From positions 1 to 26,982 of IMG/VR virus record IMGVR_UViG_3300036845_000175: 26,982 nucleotides of DNA; one strand, written 5' to 3'. Position numbers and translations under genes: made by a program. Source of the DNA: a virus. Positions 13,094 to 20,410 of the stretch are shown here, in pieces (within the stretch, counting starts at the first letter, position 1; each line of letters begins with the position of its first letter). The notes beneath the pieces are model-generated. The model saw only the letters and a program-made list of their open reading frames with translations. It ran no database searches and was not told the DNA's origin.

Positions 13094-13301
13094 GGTCAAC
13101 GGGCCGCTGCTGGAGGATTACAAGCGCGCCTTGAAGGCCGCGAAGTGGAGCGGCGCGAAATCCGTCACGGTCATTATTGGCGGAACGCCCATTGTCATCT
13201 CGTTGGATGCTCACTATGTGGAAACGATGGGGCCGCCCCATCTTCCCGTACCGGATGCCAAACCGGAGGAGGAGGAGCTGCACAACTGGAAGCAATGGTA
13301 A
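13083..13301 (+). CDS. Small protein, paralogue of 16334-16558
   Basis: A 72-residue protein. Residues 1-42 (MPTKVNGPLLEDYKRALKAA, then KWSGAKSVTVIIGGTPIVIS) align with the leftward protein at 16334-16558 (MPTHAKGPLQRDYLRALRAA, then KEVGAKFVRLEMSAGVTIVV) without gaps over the helix and with a one- or two-residue shift in the strand. The C-termini differ. A helix-then-strands unit of unknown role. AGGGG precedes the ATG; it overlaps the upstream gene by 11 bases and ends 6 bases before the integrase. Confidence 0.7.
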   Translation: MPTKVNGPLLEDYKRALKAAKWSGAKSVTVIIGGTPIVISLDAHYVETMGPPHLPVPDAKPEEEELHNWKQW

Positions 13302-13307
13302 GGGAAA

Positions 13308-14486
13308 ATGGAACCGATTTCACGTAAGCAGACGCAAGAACATTGCAGACGAGTGTTGGGACGCAAGCCGCCGAAGGGCCTGCGTCCCGAGATAACCCGG
13401 CACGGCAAGCCGATCTGGGTCTACCGAGCGACCGGCATCTATCACCAAATGCAGACCGCCCCCGGCTCGGTCGCGTTCTGGCAGGAGTTCACCGACGCCA
13501 GCCGGGGCGTTCGCATCGCCGACGCCACGCTGCCGATACTCAAGTCCAACGATCCGGCGAGCCTTCGGTGGCTCGTCGACGAGTACATCGGCTCAGACAA
13601 CTTCGCTGAGTTCAAGCCAAACACGCAGAAGGGCCATCGCAACCTTCTCAAGCGGCTGGCCGCCGCGCATGGCGACGTGCCCTTCGCCAAGGTCCAACCG
13701 AGGAACCTGAAAGACATTCGCGACCACATTGCGAAGTTCGGCTCAGACCCGGCGAACCCAAAGCCCGCGAAGGCATCAGCCAACCAGCTCATCAGCGCGG
13801 TGCGCGGCATGTACAAGTGGGCCGAGGAGGAAAGAGAGTTGTTCGACAAGGATTGGATCAACCCCTGCGATAGCCTCAAGCGCAAGGCGCATACATCGGT
13901 GGCTCGCCACAAGTGGAGCGAGCTTGAGTGCGACAAGTACGAGGCGGCCTACGCCTACGGCACGCGCGCTCGGCTCATGTACGAGCTGCTCCTCACCGGC
14001 CAACGCTGCTGCGATATCGTCCGCATGGGACCGGAGCACATCGGGTTGCATGACGACGGCGAGGGCCAAGTTGAGATGATGCTGATCAAGCAACAGAAGA
14101 CCGGCAAGGACGCCTGGGCTCCGATCCCGCCCAATCTGAGGAAGGCGCTCGACACGGCTAAGAAGGCCGGTGTCTTGGGCTCGGCGACGTTCGTCGGCTC
14201 TGAGTTTGATGGCGGCGCGCCAATCTCGGCTGGCCACTTCTCAAACTTGATGCGCCGGGCCTGCGACCAAATCGGCGTCCCCGAATGCACCGCGCACGGC
14301 ATGCGCCACTACGTCGCCACGCACTTGCTTGAGCAGGGCCTCGGCGTCGAGGCGTTGATGGCGGTCCTCGGCGACACGATGGAGCGTTGCCAGGGCTACG
14401 TGCGCGAGTTCGAGGGCAAGCAGGTCGCGATCCGCGCAGCCCGCACGATGGGACGTAACCGCTTCAAGATCGTGAAGGCGGCGTGA
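13308..14486 (+). CDS. int: Tyrosine-recombinase integrase
   Basis: A 392-residue protein. Residues 1-75 form an N-terminal arm region, about 85-195 a SAM-like core-binding domain (WLVDEYIGSDNFAEFKPNTQ onward), and 205-370 the catalytic domain: Arg233 (LLLTGQRCCDIVRM), Lys264 (QQKTGKDAW), His330-x2-Arg333 (HGMRH) and Tyr364 (QGYV). The usual second His of the LGH motif reads LGD (Asp356), which is atypical. It would catalyse integration and excision at att sites; none was identified. AAGGGA precedes the start, and the next gene begins in a GTGA overlap. Clear evidence that the element is temperate. Confidence 0.92.
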   Translation: MEPISRKQTQEHCRRVLGRKPPKGLRPEITRHGKPIWVYRATGIYHQMQTAPGSVAFWQEFTDASRGVRIADATLPILKSNDPASLRWLVDEYIGSDNFAEFKPNTQKGHRNLLKRLAAAHGDVPFAKVQPRNLKDIRDHIAKFGSDPANPKPAKASANQLISAVRGMYKWAEEERELFDKDWINPCDSLKRKAHTSVARHKWSELECDKYEAAYAYGTRARLMYELLLTGQRCCDIVRMGPEHIGLHDDGEGQVEMMLIKQQKTGKDAWAPIPPNLRKALDTAKKAGVLGSATFVGSEFDGGAPISAGHFSNLMRRACDQIGVPECTAHGMRHYVATHLLEQGLGVEALMAVLGDTMERCQGYVREFEGKQVAIRAARTMGRNRFKIVKAA

Positions 14487-14794
14487 GGGGCCTCCTCACC
14501 ATCATCCCGGTCAGCGGGGCCGTCAGTTCGAAAGAGCTGGCGGCCCCGCCTGCGTTGAAAGCCCTCCAGGCTGGGGTTGGCGGCTACATCCAGCTTGTGC
14601 CGTACTTCCTCTGCTACGAGGGCGAGCCCTGCATCGCCTTCTGCGACGAGGAGGGCAAGCTCAACGGCCTGCCAGTCAACGAGCGCGCCACCGCGCTCTG
14701 GCACATGCTGGAGCCCAGGTTCATCCGCCAGGATGTCCTCGTCGGCCCGATCGTGATCATTACCGGCGACCAAGAACTCATGCGGGCTCTGTGA
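14483..14794 (+). CDS. DUF3846-like protein
   Basis: A 103-residue protein matching the DUF3846 pattern: VGGYIQLVPYFLCYEGEPCI, then AFCDEEGKLNGLPVNERATA and the closing DVLVGPIVIITGDQELM. The family is widespread in phages and plasmids and has no established activity. It starts at a GTG overlapping the integrase stop and ends in a TGATG junction, so it is probably co-translated with its neighbours. Confidence 0.8.
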   Translation: MRGLLTIIPVSGAVSSKELAAPPALKALQAGVGGYIQLVPYFLCYEGEPCIAFCDEEGKLNGLPVNERATALWHMLEPRFIRQDVLVGPIVIITGDQELMRAL

Positions 14795-15078
14795 TGACCT
14801 TGACCCCAACCGACATCACCAAAATCCAGGAACTCTACGCCAAGCTGGAGCGGATCCACGCTCAACGCGTCAGCATCAAGGACGTGACGCTGACCCGCGT
14901 GGACGGGGACATCCGCAAAGGCACCAGCGGCCTGGAGCACCGCGAGTTCCGCGACCTCTCGCCAGAGGCGGCGGACGAGATCCGCGATGTGATCGCGCGC
15001 GACCTCCGACGCCGCGCCGCCAAGATTGTCGAGATCCTGCACAAGTTCGGCTGCGAGGCGAAGCTCACCGACGCATAA
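14794..15078 (+). CDS. Small helical charged protein
   Basis: A 94-residue protein (start MTLTPTDITKIQELYAKLER) from the ATG in the TGATG junction; a GTG three bases earlier is equally possible. Mostly helical with many Arg/Glu/Asp, and a C-terminal helix VIARDLRRRAAKIVEILHKF. No family recognised. Last of four coupled genes; a 59-bp gap with T-rich runs follows, without a hairpin. Confidence 0.65.
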   Translation: MTLTPTDITKIQELYAKLERIHAQRVSIKDVTLTRVDGDIRKGTSGLEHREFRDLSPEAADEIRDVIARDLRRRAAKIVEILHKFGCEAKLTDA

Positions 15079-15137
15079 GCACCAGCGCCATGTGAAATAG
15101 ATTTTTCCCCTTTTAGATTTTTGACCCAGGACGAGCT

Positions 15138-15713
15138 GTGAGCTTCACGATCGATTTCACCCAACAACCCAGACGGCGCTGCGGCGATTGCCAACTGTGC
15201 TGCAAATTGCTGCCGGTCAAGTCGATGGCCAAGTTGGCGGGCGACCGCTGCTCGCATCAGCGCCACCGCAAAGGCTGCGCCGTCCACGCCAAGCTTGGGC
15301 GCGTCTCGCCCGAATGCAAACTCTGGAACTGCCGGTGGCTGGTCGAGGACGATGTCGAGGGCATGTCGCGCCCCGATCGCTCGCACTACGTGATCGACTT
15401 GATGCCCGACTTCGTCACCCTGCAAGACGAGGCGACCGGCGCGGCGCAGCATATCCAGGTCGTGCAGATCTGGGTTGATCCCGATTATCCCGACGCCCAC
15501 AAGGACCCGGCGCTGCGCGCCTTCCTCGAACGCCGGGCCAAGGACAACATCATCGGCCTCGTCCGCTGGGACAACACGCGCGGCATGGCGCTCTTCCCGC
15601 CATCACGGTCGGAGAACGGGCAGTGGAACGAGAAACATAGCGACCTTCGGCGCCAGGAGGAACACTCGCTCGCCGATGTCGTCAAAGCTCTTACCGAACC
15701 GGAGGCCACATGA
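15138..15713 (+). CDS. CxxCxxCC-type (YkgJ-like) Cys-rich protein
   Basis: A 191-residue protein opening with RRCGDCQLCCKLLPVKSM: Cys15-x2-Cys18-x2-Cys21-Cys22, the signature of the YkgJ zinc- or iron-chelating family. Further Cys at 38, 47, 60 and 65 would complete the site. The C-terminal half (about 80-170) is alpha/beta (YVIDLMPDFVTLQDEATGAA). Metal binding is likely; the role in a phage is unknown. Starts at GTG 15138, after a weak ribosome site. ATGA overlap with the next gene. Confidence 0.75.
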   Translation: MSFTIDFTQQPRRRCGDCQLCCKLLPVKSMAKLAGDRCSHQRHRKGCAVHAKLGRVSPECKLWNCRWLVEDDVEGMSRPDRSHYVIDLMPDFVTLQDEATGAAQHIQVVQIWVDPDYPDAHKDPALRAFLERRAKDNIIGLVRWDNTRGMALFPPSRSENGQWNEKHSDLRRQEEHSLADVVKALTEPEAT

Positions 15714-16033
15714 CCAAGCCGCGTGATCCCAACTGCTGCCTGTGCGGCCTGCCCTACGAGCGCGTCGGCAACAACCCTGAGCCGCTCGCCGCTCATGGCC
15801 GCTGCTGCGACGCCTGCGACGAGGTGGTCATCGAGGCGCGCATCGACATGAAGAGGTTCACCGCTGAGTTGGACCGCGTCGAAGAAGCGATGCTGCGCGT
15901 CGGTCCGAACTTCCTGCGGCAAACCGCCGTGGCGGTGATCTGCGCCTCGCGCGGCCCCCTTCTCCTGGCCGAGAAGAAGCGCCAGATCGCCAAGCTCTAC
16001 GCCACGATTGAGGATGACGAGCGCGAGGTGTAA
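15710..16033 (+). CDS. Small zinc-finger-like phage protein
   Basis: A 107-residue protein. Residues 9-12 (CCLC) and 32-36 (CCDAC) give two CxxC-type pairs about 20 residues apart, a treble-clef or ribbon-like zinc site. The following helices (VVIEARIDMKRFTAELDRVE and LLAEKKRQIAKLYATIEDDE) are basic. It probably binds nucleic acid or a protein partner. Co-translated with the YkgJ-like gene upstream by ATGA overlap. Confidence 0.7.
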   Translation: MTKPRDPNCCLCGLPYERVGNNPEPLAAHGRCCDACDEVVIEARIDMKRFTAELDRVEEAMLRVGPNFLRQTAVAVICASRGPLLLAEKKRQIAKLYATIEDDEREV

Positions 16034-16037
16034 GCCG

Positions 16038-16169
16038 GTGAGCATGATCGATTGGCTCGGCTACGCGTTCGGCGTGATCGCAATTATCTGCATCGTGCTG
16101 CCGCCGAAATATGATCCGGCGATCCGGTGGAAAGAACACCAGGAGCGAGAGCAAAATCCCCGTACCTAA
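16038..16169 (+). CDS. 43-residue single-pass membrane protein
   Basis: MSMIDWLGYAFGVIAIICIV then LPPKYDPAIRWKEHQEREQN: one membrane helix (about residues 5-21) and a charged cytoplasmic tail. Starts at GTG 16038, 7 bases after GAGGTG; an in-frame ATG at 16044 is possible. The stop lies inside the hairpin 16158-16184. Holins can have one helix, but it is far from the lysin gene, so I do not assign that role. Confidence 0.6.
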   Translation: MSMIDWLGYAFGVIAIICIVLPPKYDPAIRWKEHQEREQNPRT

Positions 16170-16330
16170 TTCCAGGGTACGGGGAAGATCCTCGGAGACG
16201 CCCGGTTTTGCTGTGGTATCGAATTTGGCAGCGAAATTCTGTAATCGAGCAAAAACAATAGGTTAGCCGATTTTCCCCGTACTTTTACCCCCCTCTCTAC
16301 TCTAAGCCCAGCCAGCGCCCGCCCCGTACC
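16158..16330. repeat. CCCCGTAC repeats and hairpin in a convergent gap
   Basis: CCCCGTACC (16158-16166) and GGTACGGGG (16176-16184) make a perfect 9-bp stem with a 9-base loop that includes the stop codon of the membrane peptide. CCCCGTAC recurs at 16275-16282 and, with an extra C, at 16322-16330, just past the stop of the leftward gene at 16334. No strong U run follows the hairpin rightward. The gap 16170-16333 otherwise holds no gene. Function may be transcript-end structure or protein binding. Confidence 0.5.
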
Positions 16331-16333
16331 TTT

Positions 16334-16558
16334 TCAGATCACCAGATCGTATTTTCTCTGCTCGTCCTCGGTCAGCTTGAGGCTGGCACGGCGTGCGGCA
16401 TGCACGGCTATCTTCTCGATCTGCGCGTCGTCCAACGGAACCACGATCGTGACCCCGGCGCTCATCTCCAGCCGAACGAACTTGGCTCCCACTTCTTTGG
16501 CCGCGCGCAGCGCCCTGAGGTAATCCCGTTGCAGCGGGCCTTTCGCATGAGTGGGCAT
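16334..16558 (-). CDS. Small protein, paralogue of 13083-13301
   Basis: A 74-residue protein beginning MPTHAKGPLQRDYLRALRAA and GAKFVRLEMSAGVTIVVPLD, clearly related to the 72-residue protein upstream of the integrase; the C-terminal halves differ (here EDEQRKYDLVI). GGAGG lies 8 bases before the ATG at 16558, so I reject the longer open frame to 16672. It is the only leftward gene in this accessory stretch and divergent from the gene at 16665. Unknown function. Confidence 0.7.
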   Translation of the reverse strand: MPTHAKGPLQRDYLRALRAAKEVGAKFVRLEMSAGVTIVVPLDDAQIEKIAVHAARRASLKLTEDEQRKYDLVI

Positions 16559-16664
16559 AACCTTGGCCTCCAAAGACAGAGAATTGGCCCGCCGATGATG
16601 GCGCTTCAGCCGCATGACGCCATATGATAGAACAGTGATATCCTGGCAAGGGAACCCGACGAAA

Positions 16665-16880
16665 GTGGCCAACGAAGTTTCGCTTGAATTTCTCTCCCGC
16701 CAACTGGAGCGCGTGCTCGATCGGCTCGGCGGTCTTGAAGATCAAGTCACCGTGCTTACCGGCATGGCGATGCGCCACGACGGCGCATTGACAGGGCTCA
16801 CCGTCGAGGTGCGCGGCCTCGTCCAATCGATCGCCAGAGTTGAACACCGTTTGCGCAAGGTCGAGGACGCTGAACCATGA
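16665..16880 (+). CDS. Small coiled-coil protein (MANEV-type)
   Basis: A 71-residue protein starting at GTG: MANEVSLEFLSRQLERVLDR, then LGGLEDQVTVLTGMAMRHDG and LTVEVRGLVQSIARVEHRLR. Heptad-like hydrophobic spacing runs throughout. I recall this as a common short alphaproteobacterial family whose members start at the MANEV position, which is why I choose GTG 16665 over the ATG at 16614. Function unknown, probably oligomeric. Overlaps the next gene (ATGA). Confidence 0.7.
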   Translation: MANEVSLEFLSRQLERVLDRLGGLEDQVTVLTGMAMRHDGALTGLTVEVRGLVQSIARVEHRLRKVEDAEP

Positions 16881-17098
16881 TGATGTTGGATGCGGCCGAG
16901 CAAGCCAAAAGCAAATGGTGTCCGTTCGCCCGTGTCAGGGCATTGGACAACGGCTCCGTCAACCGCTTCGGCCTCTCTTCGGAGGATTGGCCACACTGCA
17001 TCGCGGACGGCTGCATGGCGTGGCGGTGGGCAAACCAGCCCGCCGACGAGACAAAACACAGAGGCTATTGCGGCCTCGTCAGTAAGGAGAACGCGTGA
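16877..17098 (+). CDS. Small four-Cys phage protein
   Basis: A 73-residue protein (MMMLDAAEQAKSKWCPFARV, then HCIADGCMAWRWANQ and RGYCGL). Cys15, Cys41, Cys46 and Cys65 with Trp/His/Arg neighbours recur in this sort of small phage protein; a zinc or iron-sulfur site is possible. The ATG in the ATGA overlap or either of the next two Met codons could be the start. Co-translated with both neighbours. Confidence 0.7.
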   Translation: MMMLDAAEQAKSKWCPFARVRALDNGSVNRFGLSSEDWPHCIADGCMAWRWANQPADETKHRGYCGLVSKENA

Positions 17099-17325
17099 TG
17101 ACCTTCTGGAGCGAACTTCTCTTCATCGCCCTGGCGATCTTCGTCTGGAATGAAGCGGAGAAATCGATCGCGAGGCGAACCGCCGACGAGATCGAGCGGC
17201 GCAGCAAGCCGCATGCGCCCCCGAGCCCAAAGACACCCAGCGTCTTCTCGTCGCCCAGGCTTGCGCTCGCCGGAGCCGCGATTGGCTCCATCGGCCTCCT
17301 CGCCGTCCTCGCCAGAGGATGGTGA
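17095..17325 (+). CDS. Small membrane protein, holin candidate
   Basis: A 76-residue protein with two hydrophobic segments: about residues 4-19 (FWSELLFIALAIFVWN) and 55-75 (RLALAGAAIGSIGLLAVLAR), separated by a charged, Pro-rich linker. Starts at GTG 17095 or ATG 17098 at the upstream stop. Ends 3 bp from the convergent structural gene at 17329. Size and topology fit a class II-like holin, but no lysis cassette surrounds it, so this is a guess. Confidence 0.6.
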   Translation: MMTFWSELLFIALAIFVWNEAEKSIARRTADEIERRSKPHAPPSPKTPSVFSSPRLALAGAAIGSIGLLAVLARGW

Positions 17326-17328
17326 TCC

Positions 17329-18099
17329 CTACTGCCCAGGCACCCACTGATCCCACAGGGGGCCTGGGCTCGACGCACGCGCCGCCGCCGCGCCGCCCTG
17401 GACCAAGCTCCGAATAGCCGCTTGCGCCCCAGGCGTGGCCAGTTTGTCGGCGGTCCAATCGGCCACCTTGCCAGCGGCTTTGTACGCGCCCGTCGCACCG
17501 AGCATCTCCTGACCGGGGAACCAAGCCGGGAGCTTGTGGGCGACAGCGGTGCCAGCCAAGCCCGCGCCGTACTTGAATAGCTCAGGGCTGGTCAGCGCCG
17601 CACCGACGACATGACCCAATGCGCCCCCAGCCGCGCCCCCAGCCGCGTCCTTGCCGATCTGCTCCCAGCCCGCTGTGTCTGGGAACCAGTTCGGTTGCGA
17701 GTTGTAGCTTTTGACCCCTTCATGCAGGCCACCCGCCAGCTCCGGCCCCACCCAAGGAACGAAGTTGAGCGCCGACGTCGGGCTTCCGAAGTTGCCCGCT
17801 ACGTCGGCGCTCGCCGCCGCCGCTGGGCCGAGCCGCTGCCGCGCCGCCGCCGCCGCCGTCCGAAGGCTGGGCAGCGAGTTCATCGCTGCCTCGTTCAAGG
17901 CGACGCTCGACCAATCGCCCGGCTGAGCGGAGCCTTGGGACGCCTCTTGACCTGGGGGAGGCGCTTGGCCGCCGCCGGTCTGGGCGTTCGGGTCAAACGG
18001 GACGTAACTGCCCTTCGGCGCGGGCGGCGCAGCCTGCGCAGGCGCGTTATCGGGCGGCGCTGTGAGCGGCTTGTTTGGATCAAACGGGACGTAGGGCAT
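17329..18099 (-). CDS. Probable virion protein with YVPFDPN repeats
   Basis: A 256-residue protein opening MPYVPFDPNKPLTAPPDNAP; a second SYVPFDPN lies at about residues 31-38. The N-terminal 70 residues are Pro/Gln/Ala-rich and disordered. Residues 70-250 are Ala/Gly-rich with likely amphipathic helices (DAAGGAAGGALGHVVGAALT). Such helices are typical of ejected internal virion proteins. Last gene of the leftward virion block. Function inferred from context only. Confidence 0.6.
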   Translation of the reverse strand: MPYVPFDPNKPLTAPPDNAPAQAAPPAPKGSYVPFDPNAQTGGGQAPPPGQEASQGSAQPGDWSSVALNEAAMNSLPSLRTAAAAARQRLGPAAAASADVAGNFGSPTSALNFVPWVGPELAGGLHEGVKSYNSQPNWFPDTAGWEQIGKDAAGGAAGGALGHVVGAALTSPELFKYGAGLAGTAVAHKLPAWFPGQEMLGATGAYKAAGKVADWTADKLATPGAQAAIRSLVQGGAAAARASSPGPLWDQWVPGQ

Positions 18100-18102
18100 G
18101 GG

Positions 18103-19599
18103 TTATTCCACGCTGCTGGTGTCGAAGCCCTGAGCCTTGAAATGCTTAATCGCGTTCGTCGGCCCGAACCGCTCAAGGTCGTTCTTGAAGCTTGCGAGGT
18201 CGTCGGCAGTGGGCTGCGTGAGCTTCTTGTTCGGCGTGACCGTCTTGAAGCTGCCGCCAGGATCGAGATCGCCGCCAGGGTGATACATCGGATCGAGGTA
18301 GGGCTGGAGATAGCCCGGCATGTCGGCCAGCCTGCCCGCAGCGCCATAGGCGTTAGCCTGGGCGGTGAGCGCGTTCTTGATGCGCGGCTGGATCACATCC
18401 CCGACGTAATCCTTGATGCCGAGGTTGGTGAAATCCTCGGAGTTCGCGCCGAGGATCGCGAGGTTCTGGCCAACGCCCTTCGGGCCGCCGCGCGCCGCCA
18501 GGGCCTTCGACGTTCCCCCCAGCCCCTGCATCTTGGTGAGCAGGTTGGCCGCGTCCGATCCAGGGATCGCGCTCGCCAACGCGCCCGTGAACGGTTTCCC
18601 CGCGACGTTCTTGAGTTCAGGTGAAGCCGCGACAGAGCCGAGGTCGTCGATATAGCTGGTCAGGCCTTGGTTCATGCCGTTGAACTGGCCCTTGGCGTCG
18701 CCGAGATCCTTTGAATAGATCGACCACTTCGTCGGGTCGGTCAGGTAGCTCGGCGGCGGCCTGCCCTGGTTCGCGGGATCGGCCAGCCACTGGGTGCGCG
18801 CCTGGGCCATCGAGCGCATGTCGCCCGTCATCCCCGGCAGGCCTCCGGTGATGATCGTCGGCAGGTAGTATTTCTGCCAATCCTCCTCCGAGCCGCCGCC
18901 CTTGATGAACATGTCGTGGTCGGCCGTGATGTTGCGCTGCTGGTCGGTTGGCATCTCGTTTCTGACGAGATCGGGGCCGCGACCGGCCAGGATCTCGGCG
19001 CGGGCGGTCCCCGGCGGCAGGTTGAGTTTTTTATCAATGGCGTCGGCTTGGCCGAGCATCGCCTGCTGCCCCTGCATCCCCTGCTGGGCGTTGTAGAGGC
19101 TCATCAGGTTCGAGACCTGCTGGCCAGCGTCAGCCCCGCCGCCGACGCTGGCCATGATGTCATGCGCGCTTTCGGGCGACGCCCAGTGGCTGGCGAGCAG
19201 GCCGAGGCCGTGCATCATCATGTTTTCCGAGCGGTTCCGCTGATCCATCTGCAGGTAGAGCGACATCAGATTGGGCGGCTGGGCGAGCTGGCCGTAGGAC
19301 GCGCTCATATCGGGGCTGCTTGAATAGGCTGCAGGCTGCGGCGGCGAACCGGGAGGCGGTGTCTGGCCTGGGAAAGGGGCGGCAGGCGCAGTTGCGGAAA
19401 CGGGCGTCGCGTTTGGAGTTGGCGCGTTGGGATCGGGCGGCGGCGGCGGCCCTGCAGGCGCGTTGGGCGCGTTAGGCGCGTTGGGATCGCCCTGTGGAGG
19501 AGGGCCGCCTTGGGTCTGCTGCCCTGAAAGCGCGCGCGCCAGTTGCTGCTGCGGGCTCGGGCGGCCTGCTAGCTGGTCGAAAAGGTCAAAAAGGCCCAA
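18103..19599 (-). CDS. Large probable virion protein
   Basis: About 498 residues. The N-terminus LGLFDLFDQLAGRPSPQQQL is followed by a disordered Pro/Gln/Asn tract (to about residue 105), then an ordered helical region (SLYLQMDQRNRSENMMMHGL, then GLLASHWASPESAHDIMAS) and a long mixed domain to the C-terminus. I place the start at TTG 19599, which has GAGGAG 7 bases upstream; the GTG at 19608 abuts that ribosome site. Likely an internal or ejection protein from its position. No family recognised. Confidence 0.65.
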   Translation of the reverse strand: MGLFDLFDQLAGRPSPQQQLARALSGQQTQGGPPPQGDPNAPNAPNAPAGPPPPPDPNAPTPNATPVSATAPAAPFPGQTPPPGSPPQPAAYSSSPDMSASYGQLAQPPNLMSLYLQMDQRNRSENMMMHGLGLLASHWASPESAHDIMASVGGGADAGQQVSNLMSLYNAQQGMQGQQAMLGQADAIDKKLNLPPGTARAEILAGRGPDLVRNEMPTDQQRNITADHDMFIKGGGSEEDWQKYYLPTIITGGLPGMTGDMRSMAQARTQWLADPANQGRPPPSYLTDPTKWSIYSKDLGDAKGQFNGMNQGLTSYIDDLGSVAASPELKNVAGKPFTGALASAIPGSDAANLLTKMQGLGGTSKALAARGGPKGVGQNLAILGANSEDFTNLGIKDYVGDVIQPRIKNALTAQANAYGAAGRLADMPGYLQPYLDPMYHPGGDLDPGGSFKTVTPNKKLTQPTADDLASFKNDLERFGPTNAIKHFKAQGFDTSSVE

Positions 19600-19649
19600 A
19601 CTCGTCACTCCTCATTGACAACGCCGCACTCGCCTCGCACGATGCGGCC

Positions 19650-19667
19650 GGGCCATCTTTTTGGCCC
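19650..19667. other. Short GC hairpin bordering the third array
   Basis: GGGCCA (19650-19655), loop TCTTTT, TGGCCC (19662-19667). A 6-bp stem in the gap between two leftward genes, next to the third pentamer array. A weak terminator or a processing structure is possible. Confidence 0.3.
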
Positions 19668-19747
19668 AGGCATGGCGGGGCCTGGCTTGGCGATGCATGG
19701 CTTGGCGACGCGCGGCCTGGCCACGCGGGGCAAGGCACAGCCAGGGC
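19663..19747 (+). repeat. Third GGCNN pentamer array
   Basis: About 17 units of 5 bases in continuous register between the start of the gene ending at 18103 and the stop of the gene at 19771. Most contain GGC, with single changes giving TGC, CGC or AGC in some. The G-rich strand is again +, although the flanking genes run leftward. It fills about half of the 171-bp gap 19600-19770, which has no gene. Confidence 0.75.
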
Positions 19748-19770
19748 GGCGGCTTTCGGGTCGCCGCCCA

Positions 19771-20400
19771 TCATTGCTTTCGACCCTGAATTGCGGACAA
19801 CGCGCTCAGAAAATTCTGGTTCATGCCCGGCTGTCCCTGCGCCTGCTGCAGGAAGGCGTTGTTGACGCCGCCGCTCGGCTGATAGCCCGTGACCTGCGGC
19901 ACGGTTGCGCCTTGCGTCGTCGGGTTGCCAGGATTGGCCAGCGCATTGAGCGCTGGCATCCAATTATTCGGCGGCCCCGATTGCTGCGGCGCGGCCGATG
20001 GCGCTGGCCCTGCTTGAGATTGCGCTGGTTGCTGTGGCCGTTGCCAGCTTTGCCCTATGACGCCGCGCCCAAGGCTGGTCTGCCCCGCAGGCATCCCATC
20101 AGGCATGGTCGCCATTCGTATCGGCGCCTGCGGGGATGCCTGCGGGGCTGCCTGCGGGGCGGCGGGCGTGTTGTTGATGCTCATCCCGCCAGGGTTGGCC
20201 TGGGCCCAATTCTGGTAGCTCTGGATCGGCTGGCCGGTTGCGGCGTTGACCGGGCCGCCCTGGAGGCCAGGGTTGTAGCTCGGCGGCCAGGGCATGGCCG
20301 CGTTGTTGTAGTTCGAGAACTGGTTCGAGACCTGATCCGGCTCGAACATATAGGGGTTCGTCATCCAGGTGTTGGTGAGCAAGCCGAGATCTTGGGCCAT
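19771..20400 (-). CDS. Pro/Gln/Asn-rich probable virion protein
   Basis: A 209-residue protein starting MAQDLGLLTNTWMTNPYMFE. Residues 1-70 may be ordered (DQVSNQFSNYNNAAMPWPPS). The middle is Pro/Ala/Gln-rich and disordered, and a short C-terminal helix (NNAFLQQAQG, then MNQNFLSALSAI) resembles that of other block members. GGAG precedes the ATG by 7 bases. Likely structural by position and composition; no domain recognised. Confidence 0.6.
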   Translation of the reverse strand: MAQDLGLLTNTWMTNPYMFEPDQVSNQFSNYNNAAMPWPPSYNPGLQGGPVNAATGQPIQSYQNWAQANPGGMSINNTPAAPQAAPQASPQAPIRMATMPDGMPAGQTSLGRGVIGQSWQRPQQPAQSQAGPAPSAAPQQSGPPNNWMPALNALANPGNPTTQGATVPQVTGYQPSGGVNNAFLQQAQGQPGMNQNFLSALSAIQGRKQ

Positions 20401-20410
20401 GGCCTAACTC

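Noticed and set aside
13308-14486. A search for a tRNA or att core beside the integrase.
   Set aside because: No tRNA-like cloverleaf or obvious long direct repeat was seen by eye; att sites may lie outside the window.
17611-18624. 337-codon Arg-rich rightward frame.
   Set aside because: It is antisense to two better-supported leftward genes. Its Arg/Leu/Val composition is typical of shadows in GC-rich DNA.
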